Source: WHSW01 sp963781265 (GTDB taxonomy: Bacteria > Actinomycetota > Thermoleophilia > Solirubrobacterales > 70-9). From it: a stretch of 64,000 bases of DNA. The DNA lies in NCBI GenBank assembly GCA_963781265.1, contig CAWAFH010000007.1:1-64000 (forward strand), in the 5' to 3' direction. Positions 15,505 through 24,108 of this stretch are shown here, piece after piece. The notes under the pieces are model-generated. The model had not been told where the DNA came from. It did not search any database and was given only the letters and a program-made list of their open reading frames with translations. Each line of letters starts with the position of its first letter. Within the stretch, counting starts at the first letter, position 1. The position numbers were made by a program, and so were the translations under genes.

Positions 15505-15795
15505 ATGGCCGGCGGCGCTTACGGATTGATCGCGGTCACCTTCGGGCTCGCCACGGGGTTCATCGGCCGCGGCAAGGGAAGCTCCTTCTGGATCTGGTTC
15601 ATCGTCGGCGCGGTGCTCCCGGTGCTCGGCCTGATCGCGGTCGTGCTCTACCGCGACGAGCGCACCGAGCCCGAGCGCCGCTGCCCGCAGTGCGGGCGCG
15701 TCCACAAGATCCACGTCCAGGTCTGCACCGGCTGCGGCCTCGACATGGACCTGCCTCCGGTCGAGGACGTCCGCCCCGGGCCCGCCTACCGCTGA
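15505..15795 (+). CDS. Small membrane protein with C-terminal zinc ribbon
   Basis: A 96-residue protein whose ATG follows the preceding stop codon without a gap, so it is translationally coupled to the NADH dehydrogenase gene. Two hydrophobic segments (residues 4-20 and 28-48) are followed by 'RRCPQCGRVHKIHVQVCTGC', two CxxC pairs of a zinc ribbon. This build (membrane hairpin plus cytoplasmic zinc ribbon) is frequent in actinobacteria; function unknown. Confidence 0.7.
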   Translation: MAGGAYGLIAVTFGLATGFIGRGKGSSFWIWFIVGAVLPVLGLIAVVLYRDERTEPERRCPQCGRVHKIHVQVCTGCGLDMDLPPVEDVRPGPAYR

Positions 15796-16181
15796 GCCCA
15801 GAACGCGTCGCTCTCCGCGGGCTTGGCCTCGACCATCAGCCACTCGGTGATCGCCCCGTCGTCCGTGCGGAGCAGGTGGGCGGCGAAGTTGTGCAGCGCG
15901 CGACCGCCGCGCTCGGCCCGGATCTCGACCATGACCAGGACGCGGTCCCGATCGACCGCGACCGGCGCCTGCGTGAGCTCGACGCTGAACCGGGCGGCGG
16001 GCAGGTCCATCGCCTCGATCCTGCTGAGCAGCGGGTCGCGGCCGCGGACGGGATCGGCGTCGCCGGCGGCACCGGTGATGTAGGCGATCACGTCAGGGCT
16101 CAGGACCGCCCGCATCGTCTCGAAGTCGGCGGCCGAGAAGGCGCCGAGGAACCGGCGGGCGATCGCTTCGGGCTCGGTCAC
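15786..16181 (-). CDS. NTF2-like (SnoaL-like) protein
   Basis: A 131-residue protein with GTG start. 'MTEPEAIARRFLGAFSAADFE' and 'VLSPDVIAYITGAAGDADPVRG' are the standard first helix and first strands of SnoaL-like polyketide cyclase folds, and 'DDGAITEWLMVEAKPAES' ends the sheet. It lies seven bases downstream of the glycosyltransferase start side on the same strand and overlaps the convergent zinc-ribbon gene by ten bases. Substrate unknown. Confidence 0.75.
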   Translation of the reverse strand: MTEPEAIARRFLGAFSAADFETMRAVLSPDVIAYITGAAGDADPVRGRDPLLSRIEAMDLPAARFSVELTQAPVAVDRDRVLVMVEIRAERGGRALHNFAAHLLRTDDGAITEWLMVEAKPAESDAFWAQR

Positions 16182-16188
16182 GAGCGCC

Positions 16189-17265
16189 TCATCGCAGCCA
16201 GGTGCGCACGATCGCGTTGGCGAAGCCCATCCCGTAGCGGACGACGGCAGGCTTCTTCGAGTGGCCGGAGAGCCTGCTGACCACGGTCACCGGCACCTCC
16301 TTGGCCGGGACCCCGCGCTTGATCGCCTCGATCATGAACTCGGAGGTGTGGAACTGCTCCTGTCGCAGGACGAGCTGCGGCAGGACGTCGGCGCGCACGG
16401 CCCGGTAGCCGTTCGAGCAGTCGGTGACGTGGGTGCGGGTGATGAACGAGACGAGCTTGTTGAAGAAGACGATGCCGAGCTCACGCGAGAGCGTGTTCTG
16501 CTCGGCCTCGCCCAGCACCCGCGAGCCATGAGCCATCGCGACCTCGCCGTCGAGGACCGGTTGCACGAGCCGCGGCATCTCCTCGGGCAGGTGCTGGCCG
16601 TCGGCGTCGATCGTGACGACGATCTTCGCCTCCGCATCCGAGAGCAGGCGGTAGCCGGTGCGCAGGGCGGCGCCACCGCCGCGGTTGACGACGTGGCGGG
16701 CGACCGTCGCCCCATGGGCGCGAGCGACCGCGTCGGTGCCGTCGCGAGAGCCGTCGTCGACCACGAGCACCGCGGTCTCGATCCCGCAGACCTCCGCCGG
16801 CAGGCGGTCGAGCACCTGGCCGACGTTGTCGGCCTCGTTGTAGGCGGGGATCAGGATCGCGATCCGGTCGCGGAATCGATCCGGTTCGCCGGCGGCGCGA
16901 AACTCCTCCCAGGCGAGACCCTCGAGCGCGCCCCCGAGCTGCTGTGAGAGCCGCGACCCTTGCGAGAGCGCCCGCAAGACCAAGAGGAAGAGGATCACGA
17001 TCGCGAAGATCGCGACGCCGATGATCCGGGTGCCGTTCTCGCGCTCGAACGAGAACGCGGACAGCAGCGCGTCGGGGATCTCGGTCCCGGCGACGATCGC
17101 GAGCGCGGCGGCGACCACGAGCAGGATGAGCACGTCGGCGTTTCGGAGCTCGCGGCGGCGGGCGATCGCGTAGCCGGCGATCAACGCGGCGACGATCAGC
17201 CCACCGGCGCGGATCGCGGTCAGCTCGGGCGGGAATAGGCCTGCGAGGATTTCCACGCGGGCCAT
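16189..17265 (-). CDS. DUF2304-type membrane domain fused to a GT2 glycosyltransferase
   Basis: A 358-residue protein. Residues 1-110 contain three hydrophobic helices (about 18-34, 43-60, 81-100) resembling DUF2304, a domain usually encoded beside dolichyl-phosphate-mannose-synthase-like enzymes. Residues 133-358 are a GT2 domain: 'ILIPAYNEADN', 'VVDDGSRDGT' (about 168), 'VTIDADGQH' with the metal-binding DAD near 220, and 'CSNGYRAVRADV'. Such enzymes move a sugar from a nucleotide to polyprenyl phosphate or a lipid on the inner membrane face. The ATG used here leaves 19 bases to the divergent sqdB; longer frames would overlap that gene. Confidence 0.82.
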   Translation of the reverse strand: MARVEILAGLFPPELTAIRAGGLIVAALIAGYAIARRRELRNADVLILLVVAAALAIVAGTEIPDALLSAFSFERENGTRIIGVAIFAIVILFLLVLRALSQGSRLSQQLGGALEGLAWEEFRAAGEPDRFRDRIAILIPAYNEADNVGQVLDRLPAEVCGIETAVLVVDDGSRDGTDAVARAHGATVARHVVNRGGGAALRTGYRLLSDAEAKIVVTIDADGQHLPEEMPRLVQPVLDGEVAMAHGSRVLGEAEQNTLSRELGIVFFNKLVSFITRTHVTDCSNGYRAVRADVLPQLVLRQEQFHTSEFMIEAIKRGVPAKEVPVTVVSRLSGHSKKPAVVRYGMGFANAIVRTWLR

Positions 17266-17269
17266 TCTG

Positions 17270-17275
17270 TAGCCT
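17270..17275 (+). promoter_or_regulatory. Leaderless -10 box (TAGCCT) of the sqdB homologue
   Basis: TAGCCT ends nine bases before the ATG, inside the 19-base gap to the divergent glycosyltransferase. The -35 region must therefore lie in the neighbour's coding sequence. Confidence 0.4.
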
Positions 17276-17284
17276 CGCCCGGTC

Positions 17285-18475
17285 ATGAGGGTCCTGATCC
17301 TGGGTGGCGATGGGTATCTCGGCTGGCCGACGGCGATGCGTTTCTCCGACGCCGGGCACGAGGTTGCGATCGTCGACAACTTCTCACGGCGGCGCTGGCA
17401 CACCCAGCTGTCGACCGATTCGCTGACCCCGATCGCGTCGCTCACCGACCGGATCGAGGCCTGGCGCGAGAAGTCGGGCAACGAGATCCGGCCCTTCGTC
17501 GGCTCGATCGAGGACTTCGGCTTTCTGGATGCGGTGATCGCCGAGACCCTGCCCGAGGCGATCATCCACTACGGCGAGCAGCCCTCCGCGCCCTACTCGA
17601 TGAAGTCCCGCGAGGCCGCGGTCGAGACCCAGTACACGAACGTGATCGGCAACCTCAACCTGCTGTTCGCGATCCGCGACCGCGTGCCCGACTGCCACCT
17701 GGTCAAGCTCGGGACGATGGGGGAGTACGGGACCCCGAACATCGACATCGAGGAGGGGTACATCGAGATCGAGCACAACGGGCGCAAGGACACGCTGCCG
17801 TTCCCGAAGCTCCCCGGCTCGCTGTACCACCTCTCCAAGGTCCACGACTCGCACAACATCCACTTCGCCTGCCGGATCTGGGGCCTGCGCGCGACGGACC
17901 TCAACCAGGGCGTCGTCTACGGGATCGAGACCGCCGAGAGCCTCGGCGACGACCACCTGGTGACGCGCTTCGACTACGACGAGTACTTCGGCACGGTGCT
18001 CAACCGCTTCTGCGTCCAGGCCGTGATCGGGCACCCGCTCACGGTCTATGGCGAGGGTGGGCAGACGCGCGGCTTCCTCAATATCCGCGACACGCTCCAG
18101 TGCGTCGACCTGGCCGTCAACAACCCTGCCGAGCTCGGCGAGTTCCGGGTCTTCAACCAGTTCACCGAGCAGTTCTCGGTCGCGGAGCTGGCGGAGCTGG
18201 TCAAGCGCGCCGCCGGCGAGCTCGGCCACGAGGTCGAGGTCCGCAACTACCCGAACCCGCGCGTCGAGGCCGAGCAGCACTACTACAACGCCGCCAACAC
18301 CAAGCTCCACGACCTCGGGCTCGAGCCCCATCACCTGGGCGAGGAGCTGGTCCGCTCGATGCTCGGGATCATCGAGCGCCACAAGGACCGCGTGATCGAG
18401 CGCGCGATCCTGCCGCGGACCCGCTGGAGGCCCGGCGAGCTGAGCGCCGCCGAGCTCGAGCGCGAGACGCCCTAG
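17285..18475 (+). CDS. sqdB: UDP-sulfoquinovose synthase homologue (SQD1/SqdB)
   Basis: SQD1 converts UDP-glucose and sulfite to UDP-sulfoquinovose, the head-group donor of the sulfolipid SQDG. The 396-residue protein is an extended SDR with NAD-binding 'GGDGYLG' (7-13) and the long family-specific stretches 'DSLTPIAS', 'HYGEQPSAPYSM', 'HLVKLGTMGEYGTPNIDIEE', 'YHLSKVHDSHN', 'RATDLNQGVVYG' and 'VFNQFTEQFSV'. The catalytic Thr144, Tyr181 and Lys185 correspond to those of plant SQD1. Resemblance to SQD1 extends over nearly the whole length, much more than to generic UDP-glucose epimerases. In archaea a related protein (Agl3) makes the same sugar for N-glycans, so the end product here could be a lipid or a glycan. 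Confidence 0.88.
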   Translation: MRVLILGGDGYLGWPTAMRFSDAGHEVAIVDNFSRRRWHTQLSTDSLTPIASLTDRIEAWREKSGNEIRPFVGSIEDFGFLDAVIAETLPEAIIHYGEQPSAPYSMKSREAAVETQYTNVIGNLNLLFAIRDRVPDCHLVKLGTMGEYGTPNIDIEEGYIEIEHNGRKDTLPFPKLPGSLYHLSKVHDSHNIHFACRIWGLRATDLNQGVVYGIETAESLGDDHLVTRFDYDEYFGTVLNRFCVQAVIGHPLTVYGEGGQTRGFLNIRDTLQCVDLAVNNPAELGEFRVFNQFTEQFSVAELAELVKRAAGELGHEVEVRNYPNPRVEAEQHYYNAANTKLHDLGLEPHHLGEELVRSMLGIIERHKDRVIERAILPRTRWRPGELSAAELERETP

Positions 18476-18487
18476 CGCCGCCCTCCC

Positions 18488-18526
18488 AGCCCGCTTGCGA
18501 GCGGGAAAAACCCGCTTTGGCGGGCT
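18488..18526 (+). promoter_or_regulatory. Four-segment hairpin element between sqdB and ilvB
   Basis: Segments CCCGCT (18490-18495), AGCGGG (18500-18505), CCCGCT (18511-18516) and GCGGG (18520-18524) can pair 1:2, 2:3 (through an AAAAA loop) or 3:4. AGCCCGC (18488-18494) can also pair with GCGGGCT (18520-18526). It ends 12 bases before the ilvB -10 box. It is most simply the sqdB terminator, but the alternative pairings resemble an attenuator. Confidence 0.5.
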
Positions 18527-18538
18527 TCGGGCCACTGC

Positions 18539-18544
18539 TACCAT
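18539..18544 (+). promoter_or_regulatory. Leaderless -10 box (TACCAT) of ilvB
   Basis: TACCAT ends nine bases before the ilvB ATG with no Shine-Dalgarno. If this promoter is used, the upstream hairpin element lies outside the transcript. Confidence 0.45.
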
Positions 18545-18553
18545 CGCTCGCTC

Positions 18554-20233
18554 ATGCGCGCCGCGGACGCACTTTTCAAGGCTTTGGAGGCCGAGGGGGT
18601 CGAGCATGTGTTCGGCATCCCCGGGGGCGCCAACCTGCCCACCTACGACGCCCTCTACGACGCCGACATCACCCACATCCAGGCTCGCCACGAGCAGGGA
18701 GCGGGGCACGCGGCCGAGGGTTACGCGAAGGCCACCGGCCGCGTGGGGGTCGCGCTGGCGACCTCCGGTCCCGGCGCCACGAACCTGGTGACCGCGATCG
18801 CCGACGCGATGATGGACTCGGTCCCGACCGTGTTCGTCACCGGCCAGGTGCGCACCGACCTGATCGGCACCGACGGCTTCCAGGAGGCCGACGTCACCGG
18901 GATCACGATGCCGGTCGTCAAGCACTCGATGCTCGTCACCGATCCTCGCCACATCACCGACTACATCCACGCCGCCTTTCACATCGCCTCGACCGGGCGC
19001 CCCGGCCCGGTGCTGGTCGACGTCCCGCAGGACCTCTCGCGGGTCGACGTCGACTACACGCCGCCGGAGGGGATCCCGAACCTGCCCGGCTACAAGCCGC
19101 CGACCGAGGGCAACATCAAGCAGATCCGGATCGCCGCGAAGGCGCTCGCCAACGCGCGCCGGCCGGTGATCTACGGCGGCGGCGGGATCATCAACGCCGG
19201 CGCCTCGGAGGAGTTCCGCGAGTTCTGCACCTCCGATCGCCTCCCGGTCACCCTGACGGTGATGGGCCTCGGCGCGTTCCCGGCCCCGCACGAGCAGTGG
19301 CTCGGGATGCTCGGCATGCACGGCACCCGGACCGCCAACTACGCGATGGACGAGGCGGACCTGATCGTCTGCGTCGGCGCCCGCTTCGATGACCGGATCA
19401 CCGGCAAGCTGTCGGAGTTCGCGCCGCGGGCGAAGTTCGTCCACATCGACGTCGACCCGGCCGAGATCTCCAAGAACGTCCCGGCGCACATCCCGATCGT
19501 CGGCGACGCCAAGGACGTGATCACGAAGCTGAACCGCGAGTACCGCGCGCTCAGCCCGGACGCGTCGCGTCTCGACGACTGGTGGACGCGGATCCGCGGC
19601 TGGCAGACCGATTGGCCGCTCCGGTACGAGGACTCGCGCGATTCCGAGATCAAGCCGCAGTTCATGGTCGAGGCGATGTACGAGGCGACCGAGGGCGACG
19701 CGATCATCACCTCGGACGTCGGCCAGCACCAGATGTGGGCGGCGCAGTACTACCACTTCTCCAAGCCCCGCCGGTGGCTCAACTCGGGCGGCCTCGGGAC
19801 GATGGGCTTCGGGCTCCCGGCCGCGATCGGCGCCAAGGTCGGCTGCCCCGATGACACCGTCGTCTGCCTCGCCGGCGACGGCAGCCTGGTGATGAACGTG
19901 CAGGAGTTCGCGACCGCGGCGCACCACGAGATCCCGGTCAAGGTCTTTCTGATGAACAACGGCCACTTCGGCATGGTCCGCCAGTGGCAGGAGCTGTTCT
20001 GGGAGAAGCGCTACCAGTCGGTCGAGATGGGCCCGAGCCCGGACTGGCCGAAGCTCGCCGAGGCGTTCGGCTGGACCGGGATGCAGTGCACGGACAAGAG
20101 CGAGCTGCGCGACCAGATGCGCGCCGCGCTCGAGGCCGACGGCCCGGTCCTGCTCGACGTCCATGTCACCAAGGACGAGAACTGCTACCCGATGATCCCG
20201 GCCGGCGCCGCCGCCAGGGACATGGTGGGCTGA
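18554..20233 (+). CDS. ilvB: Acetolactate synthase, large (catalytic) subunit
   Basis: The ThDP/FAD enzyme that joins two pyruvates (valine/leucine) or pyruvate and 2-oxobutyrate (isoleucine). The 559-residue protein has 'EGVEHVFGIPGG' at the N-terminus, the ThDP-activating Glu in 'ARHEQGAGHAAEGYA', 'GPGATNLVTAIADA', the FAD-domain 'VGARFDDRITGKL' and the ThDP motif 'GDGSLVMNVQEFATA' with 'NNGHFGMVRQWQELF'. Its stop overlaps the ilvN start by one base (TGATG). It is the first gene of a two-gene operon. Confidence 0.95.
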   Translation: MRAADALFKALEAEGVEHVFGIPGGANLPTYDALYDADITHIQARHEQGAGHAAEGYAKATGRVGVALATSGPGATNLVTAIADAMMDSVPTVFVTGQVRTDLIGTDGFQEADVTGITMPVVKHSMLVTDPRHITDYIHAAFHIASTGRPGPVLVDVPQDLSRVDVDYTPPEGIPNLPGYKPPTEGNIKQIRIAAKALANARRPVIYGGGGIINAGASEEFREFCTSDRLPVTLTVMGLGAFPAPHEQWLGMLGMHGTRTANYAMDEADLIVCVGARFDDRITGKLSEFAPRAKFVHIDVDPAEISKNVPAHIPIVGDAKDVITKLNREYRALSPDASRLDDWWTRIRGWQTDWPLRYEDSRDSEIKPQFMVEAMYEATEGDAIITSDVGQHQMWAAQYYHFSKPRRWLNSGGLGTMGFGLPAAIGAKVGCPDDTVVCLAGDGSLVMNVQEFATAAHHEIPVKVFLMNNGHFGMVRQWQELFWEKRYQSVEMGPSPDWPKLAEAFGWTGMQCTDKSELRDQMRAALEADGPVLLDVHVTKDENCYPMIPAGAAARDMVG

Positions 20234-20784
20234 TGGAAGCCGGCACCCCCGACCTGGTCAAGCTCGAGGACCTCGAGGCGAGCCGCCAGCTCACCGGCCG
20301 CAAGCACATCCTGTCGCTGCTGGTCGAGAACCGTCCCGGCGTTCTCGCCCGGATCGCCGGCCTGTTCAGCCGCCGCGGCTTCAACATCGACACGCTGGCG
20401 GTCGGGCCGACCGAGGACCCGGACACCTCGCGGATCACGCTGACGCTCGACGGGGCCGTGCACCCGATCGACCAGGTCACCAAGCAGCTGCACAAGCTCG
20501 TCAACGTGATCAAGATCCGCGACATGGAGCCGGACGCGACCACGACCCGGGAGCTGGCCCTGTTCCGGGTCAATGCCTCGGTCGAGAGCCGCGCCGAGAT
20601 CATGCAGTTCGCCGAGATCTTCGAGGGCAAGATCGTCGACGTCTCGCGGCGCTCGCTGACGATCGAGGTCACCGGCTCGCAGGAGAAGATCGACTCGTTC
20701 GAGCGCATGATCCGGCCCCACGGCCTGATCGAGATGGCGCGCACGGGCGAGGTCGCGATCACCAAGTCGCGTCCAGAGCACTAG
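20233..20784 (+). CDS. ilvN: Acetolactate synthase, small (regulatory) subunit
   Basis: The 183-residue regulatory subunit, which activates IlvB and confers valine feedback inhibition. The N-terminal ACT domain is clear ('KHILSLLVENRPGVLARIAGLFSRRGFNI' region, 'DTLAVGPTEDPDTSRITL'). The C-terminal domain has 'RELALFRVNASVESRAEIMQ' and 'VSRRSLTIEVTGSQEKID'. The ACT domain is preceded by about 25 extra residues. One-base overlap with ilvB implies coupled translation. Confidence 0.93.
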   Translation: MEAGTPDLVKLEDLEASRQLTGRKHILSLLVENRPGVLARIAGLFSRRGFNIDTLAVGPTEDPDTSRITLTLDGAVHPIDQVTKQLHKLVNVIKIRDMEPDATTTRELALFRVNASVESRAEIMQFAEIFEGKIVDVSRRSLTIEVTGSQEKIDSFERMIRPHGLIEMARTGEVAITKSRPEH

Positions 20785-20813
20785 CGCGCGGCCGCCGCCG
20801 CCCGGCCGACGAG

Positions 20814-20819
20814 TAGCCT
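20814..20819 (+). promoter_or_regulatory. Leaderless -10 box (TAGCCT) of menF
   Basis: TAGCCT ends five bases before a GTG and eight before the next codon, an ATG. The usual distance in this window favours the ATG at 20828 as the start. Confidence 0.4.
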
Positions 20820-20827
20820 CGGCGGTG

Positions 20828-22216
20828 ATGATTCGCGCCGAGGATCTGGTCGCCGAGCTCGAGTCGCCGCTGCGCCGGGCGAGCGGCTCGCGGCGTCTCG
20901 TCAGCGTCACCCGAGCGGTCGAGATCGCCGATCCGTGCGCCGCCGTGTTCGCGTCGCGCCTCGCCACCGACCGCTGGTTCTGCTGGGAGCAGCCGGACCG
21001 TGACGGGTTCGCGCTCGCCGCGCTCGGCTCGGCGCACGAGGCGGTCGGCCGTGGCGGCTCGCGGTTCGCGGACGTCGCCGCCGAGGTCGCCGAGATCGGC
21101 CAGGGAGCGCAGAGCGACGGGCTCGAGGCGGCTCCCGCCGGAGCCGGGCCGGTCTGGACCGGCGGTTTCTCGTTCTTCGGCGACGGTGGCGACTCGCCGA
21201 CCTGGTCCTCGCTTCCTCCGGCGTTGATGGTGCTGCCCGAGCTCTCGCTGCACCGGATCGGCGGCGAGACCCTGCTGACGCTCAACGCCGTCACGGGTGC
21301 GGAGCCGGGCGACACGATCCTCGCCCGCCTGCAGCGCCGGCTCGCGTCACTGCGGGCCGAGCCGCTGCCGATGTTCGATCCGCACCCGACCGCGTCGACC
21401 TCGATCAGCAGCGTGCTCGCCCCGAGTCACTTCGAGCGTGCGGTCGCCGACGCGGTCGCGATGATCCGCGACGGCCGGCTCGAGAAGGTCGTGCTCGCCC
21501 GCGAGGTCGTGGTCGAGGCCGGCTCGGCGCATGACCCGGCGGCCCTGTTCGGCGCCCTCCGGGAGCTGTTTCCATCCTGCTTCTGCTTCTGCGCCGGTTC
21601 GCCCGAGGCGGCGTTCGTCGGCGCCAGCCCGGAGCTGCTCGTCCGCCGCCGCGGCGCCGGCGTCGCGACCGTTGCGCTCGCCGGCTCGACCAGGCGCAGC
21701 GCCGACCCCGCGGTCGACGATCACCTCGGGGAGCAGCTGATGCAGAGCGAGAAGAACCGGGTCGAGCACCTGATCGTCTCGCGGCGGATCGCCCGCAAGC
21801 TCGGTCCGCGGTCGGTCTGGGTCGAGGCCGAGGCCGATCCGGTCGTCGTCAAGGTCGCGAACATTCAGCACCTCGCGACGCCCGTACACGCGCAGCTGGC
21901 CGCACCGCTCTCGGCGGTCGAGCTCGCCCGCTTGCTGCATCCGACCCCGGCCGTCGGTGGCGAGCCGGACGCCGAGGCCCAGGAGGCGATCGCGGCGCTC
22001 GAGGACATGGACCGCGGCTGGTATGCGGGCCCGGTCGGCTGGATGGACGCAACCGAGGACGGCGAGTTCTGCGTCGCGCTGCGCTCGGCGTTGCTGCGCG
22101 ATCGGACCGCGCACCTGTTCGCCGGCGCCGGGATCGTCGGCGATTCGGACCCGGCCTCCGAGCTCGCCGAGACCGAGCTCAAGCTCGAGGCGCTGCTGCC
22201 CCTGCTGGCCGGCTAA
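20828..22216 (+). CDS. menF: Isochorismate synthase
   Basis: It converts chorismate to isochorismate, the first committed step to menaquinone. The 462-residue protein has a divergent N-terminal half and a chorismate-binding C-terminal half: 'HFERAVADAVAMIRDGRLEKVVLARE', 'FVGASPELLVRR', 'ALAGSTRR', 'KNRVEHLIVSRRIARKL', 'VANIQHLATPV' and 'LHPTPAVGG'. 'ALEDMDRGWYAGPVGWMD' is the conserved Glu/Gly-rich end of the active site. Salicylate or siderophore synthases share this fold, but the adjacent menDCAB genes point to menaquinone. Confidence 0.9.
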   Translation: MIRAEDLVAELESPLRRASGSRRLVSVTRAVEIADPCAAVFASRLATDRWFCWEQPDRDGFALAALGSAHEAVGRGGSRFADVAAEVAEIGQGAQSDGLEAAPAGAGPVWTGGFSFFGDGGDSPTWSSLPPALMVLPELSLHRIGGETLLTLNAVTGAEPGDTILARLQRRLASLRAEPLPMFDPHPTASTSISSVLAPSHFERAVADAVAMIRDGRLEKVVLAREVVVEAGSAHDPAALFGALRELFPSCFCFCAGSPEAAFVGASPELLVRRRGAGVATVALAGSTRRSADPAVDDHLGEQLMQSEKNRVEHLIVSRRIARKLGPRSVWVEAEADPVVVKVANIQHLATPVHAQLAAPLSAVELARLLHPTPAVGGEPDAEAQEAIAALEDMDRGWYAGPVGWMDATEDGEFCVALRSALLRDRTAHLFAGAGIVGDSDPASELAETELKLEALLPLLAG

Positions 22217-22331
22217 GTCCCGCCGACGCCTGGCGTGCGAAGCGTGATTGGGCTGGGCGGGGGTGGCGTCGTGCGTGGGCGTCGTGCGCATCGAACATGT
22301 CCCTAACTCGAGCGGCGAGCGCCGAGCGCCG

Positions 22332-22346
22332 AGCGGCGAAGCCGCT
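22332..22346. terminator. Short perfect hairpin between convergent menF and menD
   Basis: AGCGGC-GAA-GCCGCT is a perfect 6-bp hairpin that overlaps the menD stop codon. The rest of the 128-base gap contains direct microrepeats (GGCGTCGTGCG twice, near 22265-22292) but no reading frame that looks real. Confidence 0.45.
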
Positions 22347-24099
22347 AGCTGAGCGCGCGCTCGACCGCTTCCTGCGCAGCGGCGGTCAGCGCCCGGTGCA
22401 GCTCGACGTTGGCGGCCCGATCGGTGACCACCTCGATCAGCCCGGTGCCGGCTGCGAGCGCCTCGGGGAGCTCGTCCAGTCGCTCGAGCCGCCGATGCGC
22501 GAGCCCGAACAGGCCCGCGATCGCCGCCGGGTCGACCGATCGAGGGGTGCCCAGTAGGGCCTCGAACTCGGCCTCGTCGATCTCGCCTGCCTGAGGCAGG
22601 AACCCGAAGATGCCACCGCCATCGTTGTTGATCACGACGATTCGCACCGGCTCGTGCGCCTCGCCGATCGCGGCGAGCGCGCCGAGGTCGTGAAGGAGTC
22701 CGAGGTCGCCGGTGACGATCACGGTCGGCCGCCCGCTTGCCGCGGCGGCCCCGATCCCCGACGAGATCAGACCGTCGATGCCGTTGGCGCCGCGGTTGGC
22801 GAGGAAATGCACGTCGGCGTCGCCGCCGGGCAGGAAGGCCTCCTGGTCGCGGATCGGCATGCTCGACGCGGTGTAGACGAGCTCGCCGTCACCGACGGCG
22901 GCCGAGAGTGCCCGCGCCAGGCCCGGCTCGGTTGGCTCGGGTTGCCGGTCGAGCGCGGCACCGATCGCCTCCTCGGCCGCAGCGGCCGCATTCAGCCACG
23001 CATCGGCCCAGCCGGGCTCGGCCGCGGGCTCGGCGACGGCCGTGGCCAGCGCCTCGGCCAGCGCCGCCGGCCGGGCGCGGACGATCGCCCCGGCGATCCG
23101 GCCCGGGTCGTTCCAGCCGTGCACCGGGTCGACCGCGACCTGATGGGCCTGGTCGAGCGTCGCGAGCCACTGGCGCAGCGGCTTGCACGTCGGCAGCTCG
23201 CCGAAGCGCAGGACGAGGTCGGGCTCGAGCTGCGCCGGTCGCAGCCGGGCGATCGGCTCGTAGGCGCCGATCACGAGGGAGCGGTCGTGCGGCCCGAGCC
23301 GCAGCTGCGAGGTCGGCTCGGCGAGGACCGGGAAGCCCGTCGCGGCCGCCAGGGCGACGATCTCGCCGGCGGCACCGGGCGCCATCCGCCCGGCGACGAT
23401 CAGGCCGCGGCGAGCATCGGCGACCCGATCGGCAAGCGCGGCCACGAGCTCCCGGGCGGGCGGTGAGGCGGCCTGCGGCACGGTGGTCAGCGGGCGAGCA
23501 TCGCGGCCTTCGAGCGCCAGCGGCGAGCTCGCGGTGACCTCCCCGGGCCGGGGCTCGGGTCCGAGCGGGTCGCGCCACGGGACGTTCAGGTGGACGGGCC
23601 CCGGCCGCGGGTCGCCGGCGGCCGTCCAGAACGCGCGACAGGCGACCGAGCGGAAGTGCAGGAGACCGGCGTCGTCCGCGTCGTGGTTGCCGAGCTCTGA
23701 GAACCAGCGCACCGCGTCGCCGTAGAGCTTCAGCTGGTCGATCGTCTGTCCGGCGCCGATCCCGCGCAGCTCCGGCGGGCGGTCGGCCGTGAGCACGATC
23801 AGCGGCACGGCCGACTCGTCGGCCTCGCAGACGGCGGGGTGGAGGTTGGCGGCCGCGGTGCCGGAGGTGCAGAGGATCGCGACCGGCGTGCGGGTCGCCT
23901 GCGCCGCCCCGAGCGCGAAGAAGCCGCCGCTGCGCTCGTCGACGATGACGTGCGCCTCGATCCCGTCCTGGCGCCACAGCGCCAGCGCCAGCGGGGTCGA
24001 GCGCGACCCCGGGGAGATCACCGCGTGGCGCACCCCGCAGCGGGCGAGCTCCTCGGCCATCGCCGAGGCGAGCGCGGTGTTGCGGTTGGTCGGGTCCAT
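22345..24099 (-). CDS. menD: SEPHCHC synthase
   Basis: A ThDP-dependent enzyme adding the succinic semialdehyde unit from 2-oxoglutarate to isochorismate. The 584-residue protein opens 'NRNTALASAMAEELARCGVRH' followed by 'ISPGSRSTPLALAL', carries the ThDP Glu region 'DERSGGFFALGAAQATR', the central 'RGLIVAGRMAPG' and the C-terminal ThDP motif 'VTGDLGLLHDLGAL' with 'INNDGGGIFGFLPQ'. It is the last gene of the minus-strand menB-menA-menC-menD operon, nine bases after menC. Confidence 0.94.
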   Translation of the reverse strand: MDPTNRNTALASAMAEELARCGVRHAVISPGSRSTPLALALWRQDGIEAHVIVDERSGGFFALGAAQATRTPVAILCTSGTAAANLHPAVCEADESAVPLIVLTADRPPELRGIGAGQTIDQLKLYGDAVRWFSELGNHDADDAGLLHFRSVACRAFWTAAGDPRPGPVHLNVPWRDPLGPEPRPGEVTASSPLALEGRDARPLTTVPQAASPPARELVAALADRVADARRGLIVAGRMAPGAAGEIVALAAATGFPVLAEPTSQLRLGPHDRSLVIGAYEPIARLRPAQLEPDLVLRFGELPTCKPLRQWLATLDQAHQVAVDPVHGWNDPGRIAGAIVRARPAALAEALATAVAEPAAEPGWADAWLNAAAAAEEAIGAALDRQPEPTEPGLARALSAAVGDGELVYTASSMPIRDQEAFLPGGDADVHFLANRGANGIDGLISSGIGAAAASGRPTVIVTGDLGLLHDLGALAAIGEAHEPVRIVVINNDGGGIFGFLPQAGEIDEAEFEALLGTPRSVDPAAIAGLFGLAHRRLERLDELPEALAAGTGLIEVVTDRAANVELHRALTAAAQEAVERALS

Positions 24100-24108
24100 C
24101 GGCGAAAC

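Noticed and set aside
17384..20164. A 926-codon open frame on the minus strand across sqdB and ilvB
   Set aside because: It is the antisense shadow of two well-conserved plus-strand genes; its translation is low-complexity Val/Arg/Asp-rich with no family resemblance. Many similar long shadows occur because stop codons are rare at this G+C.
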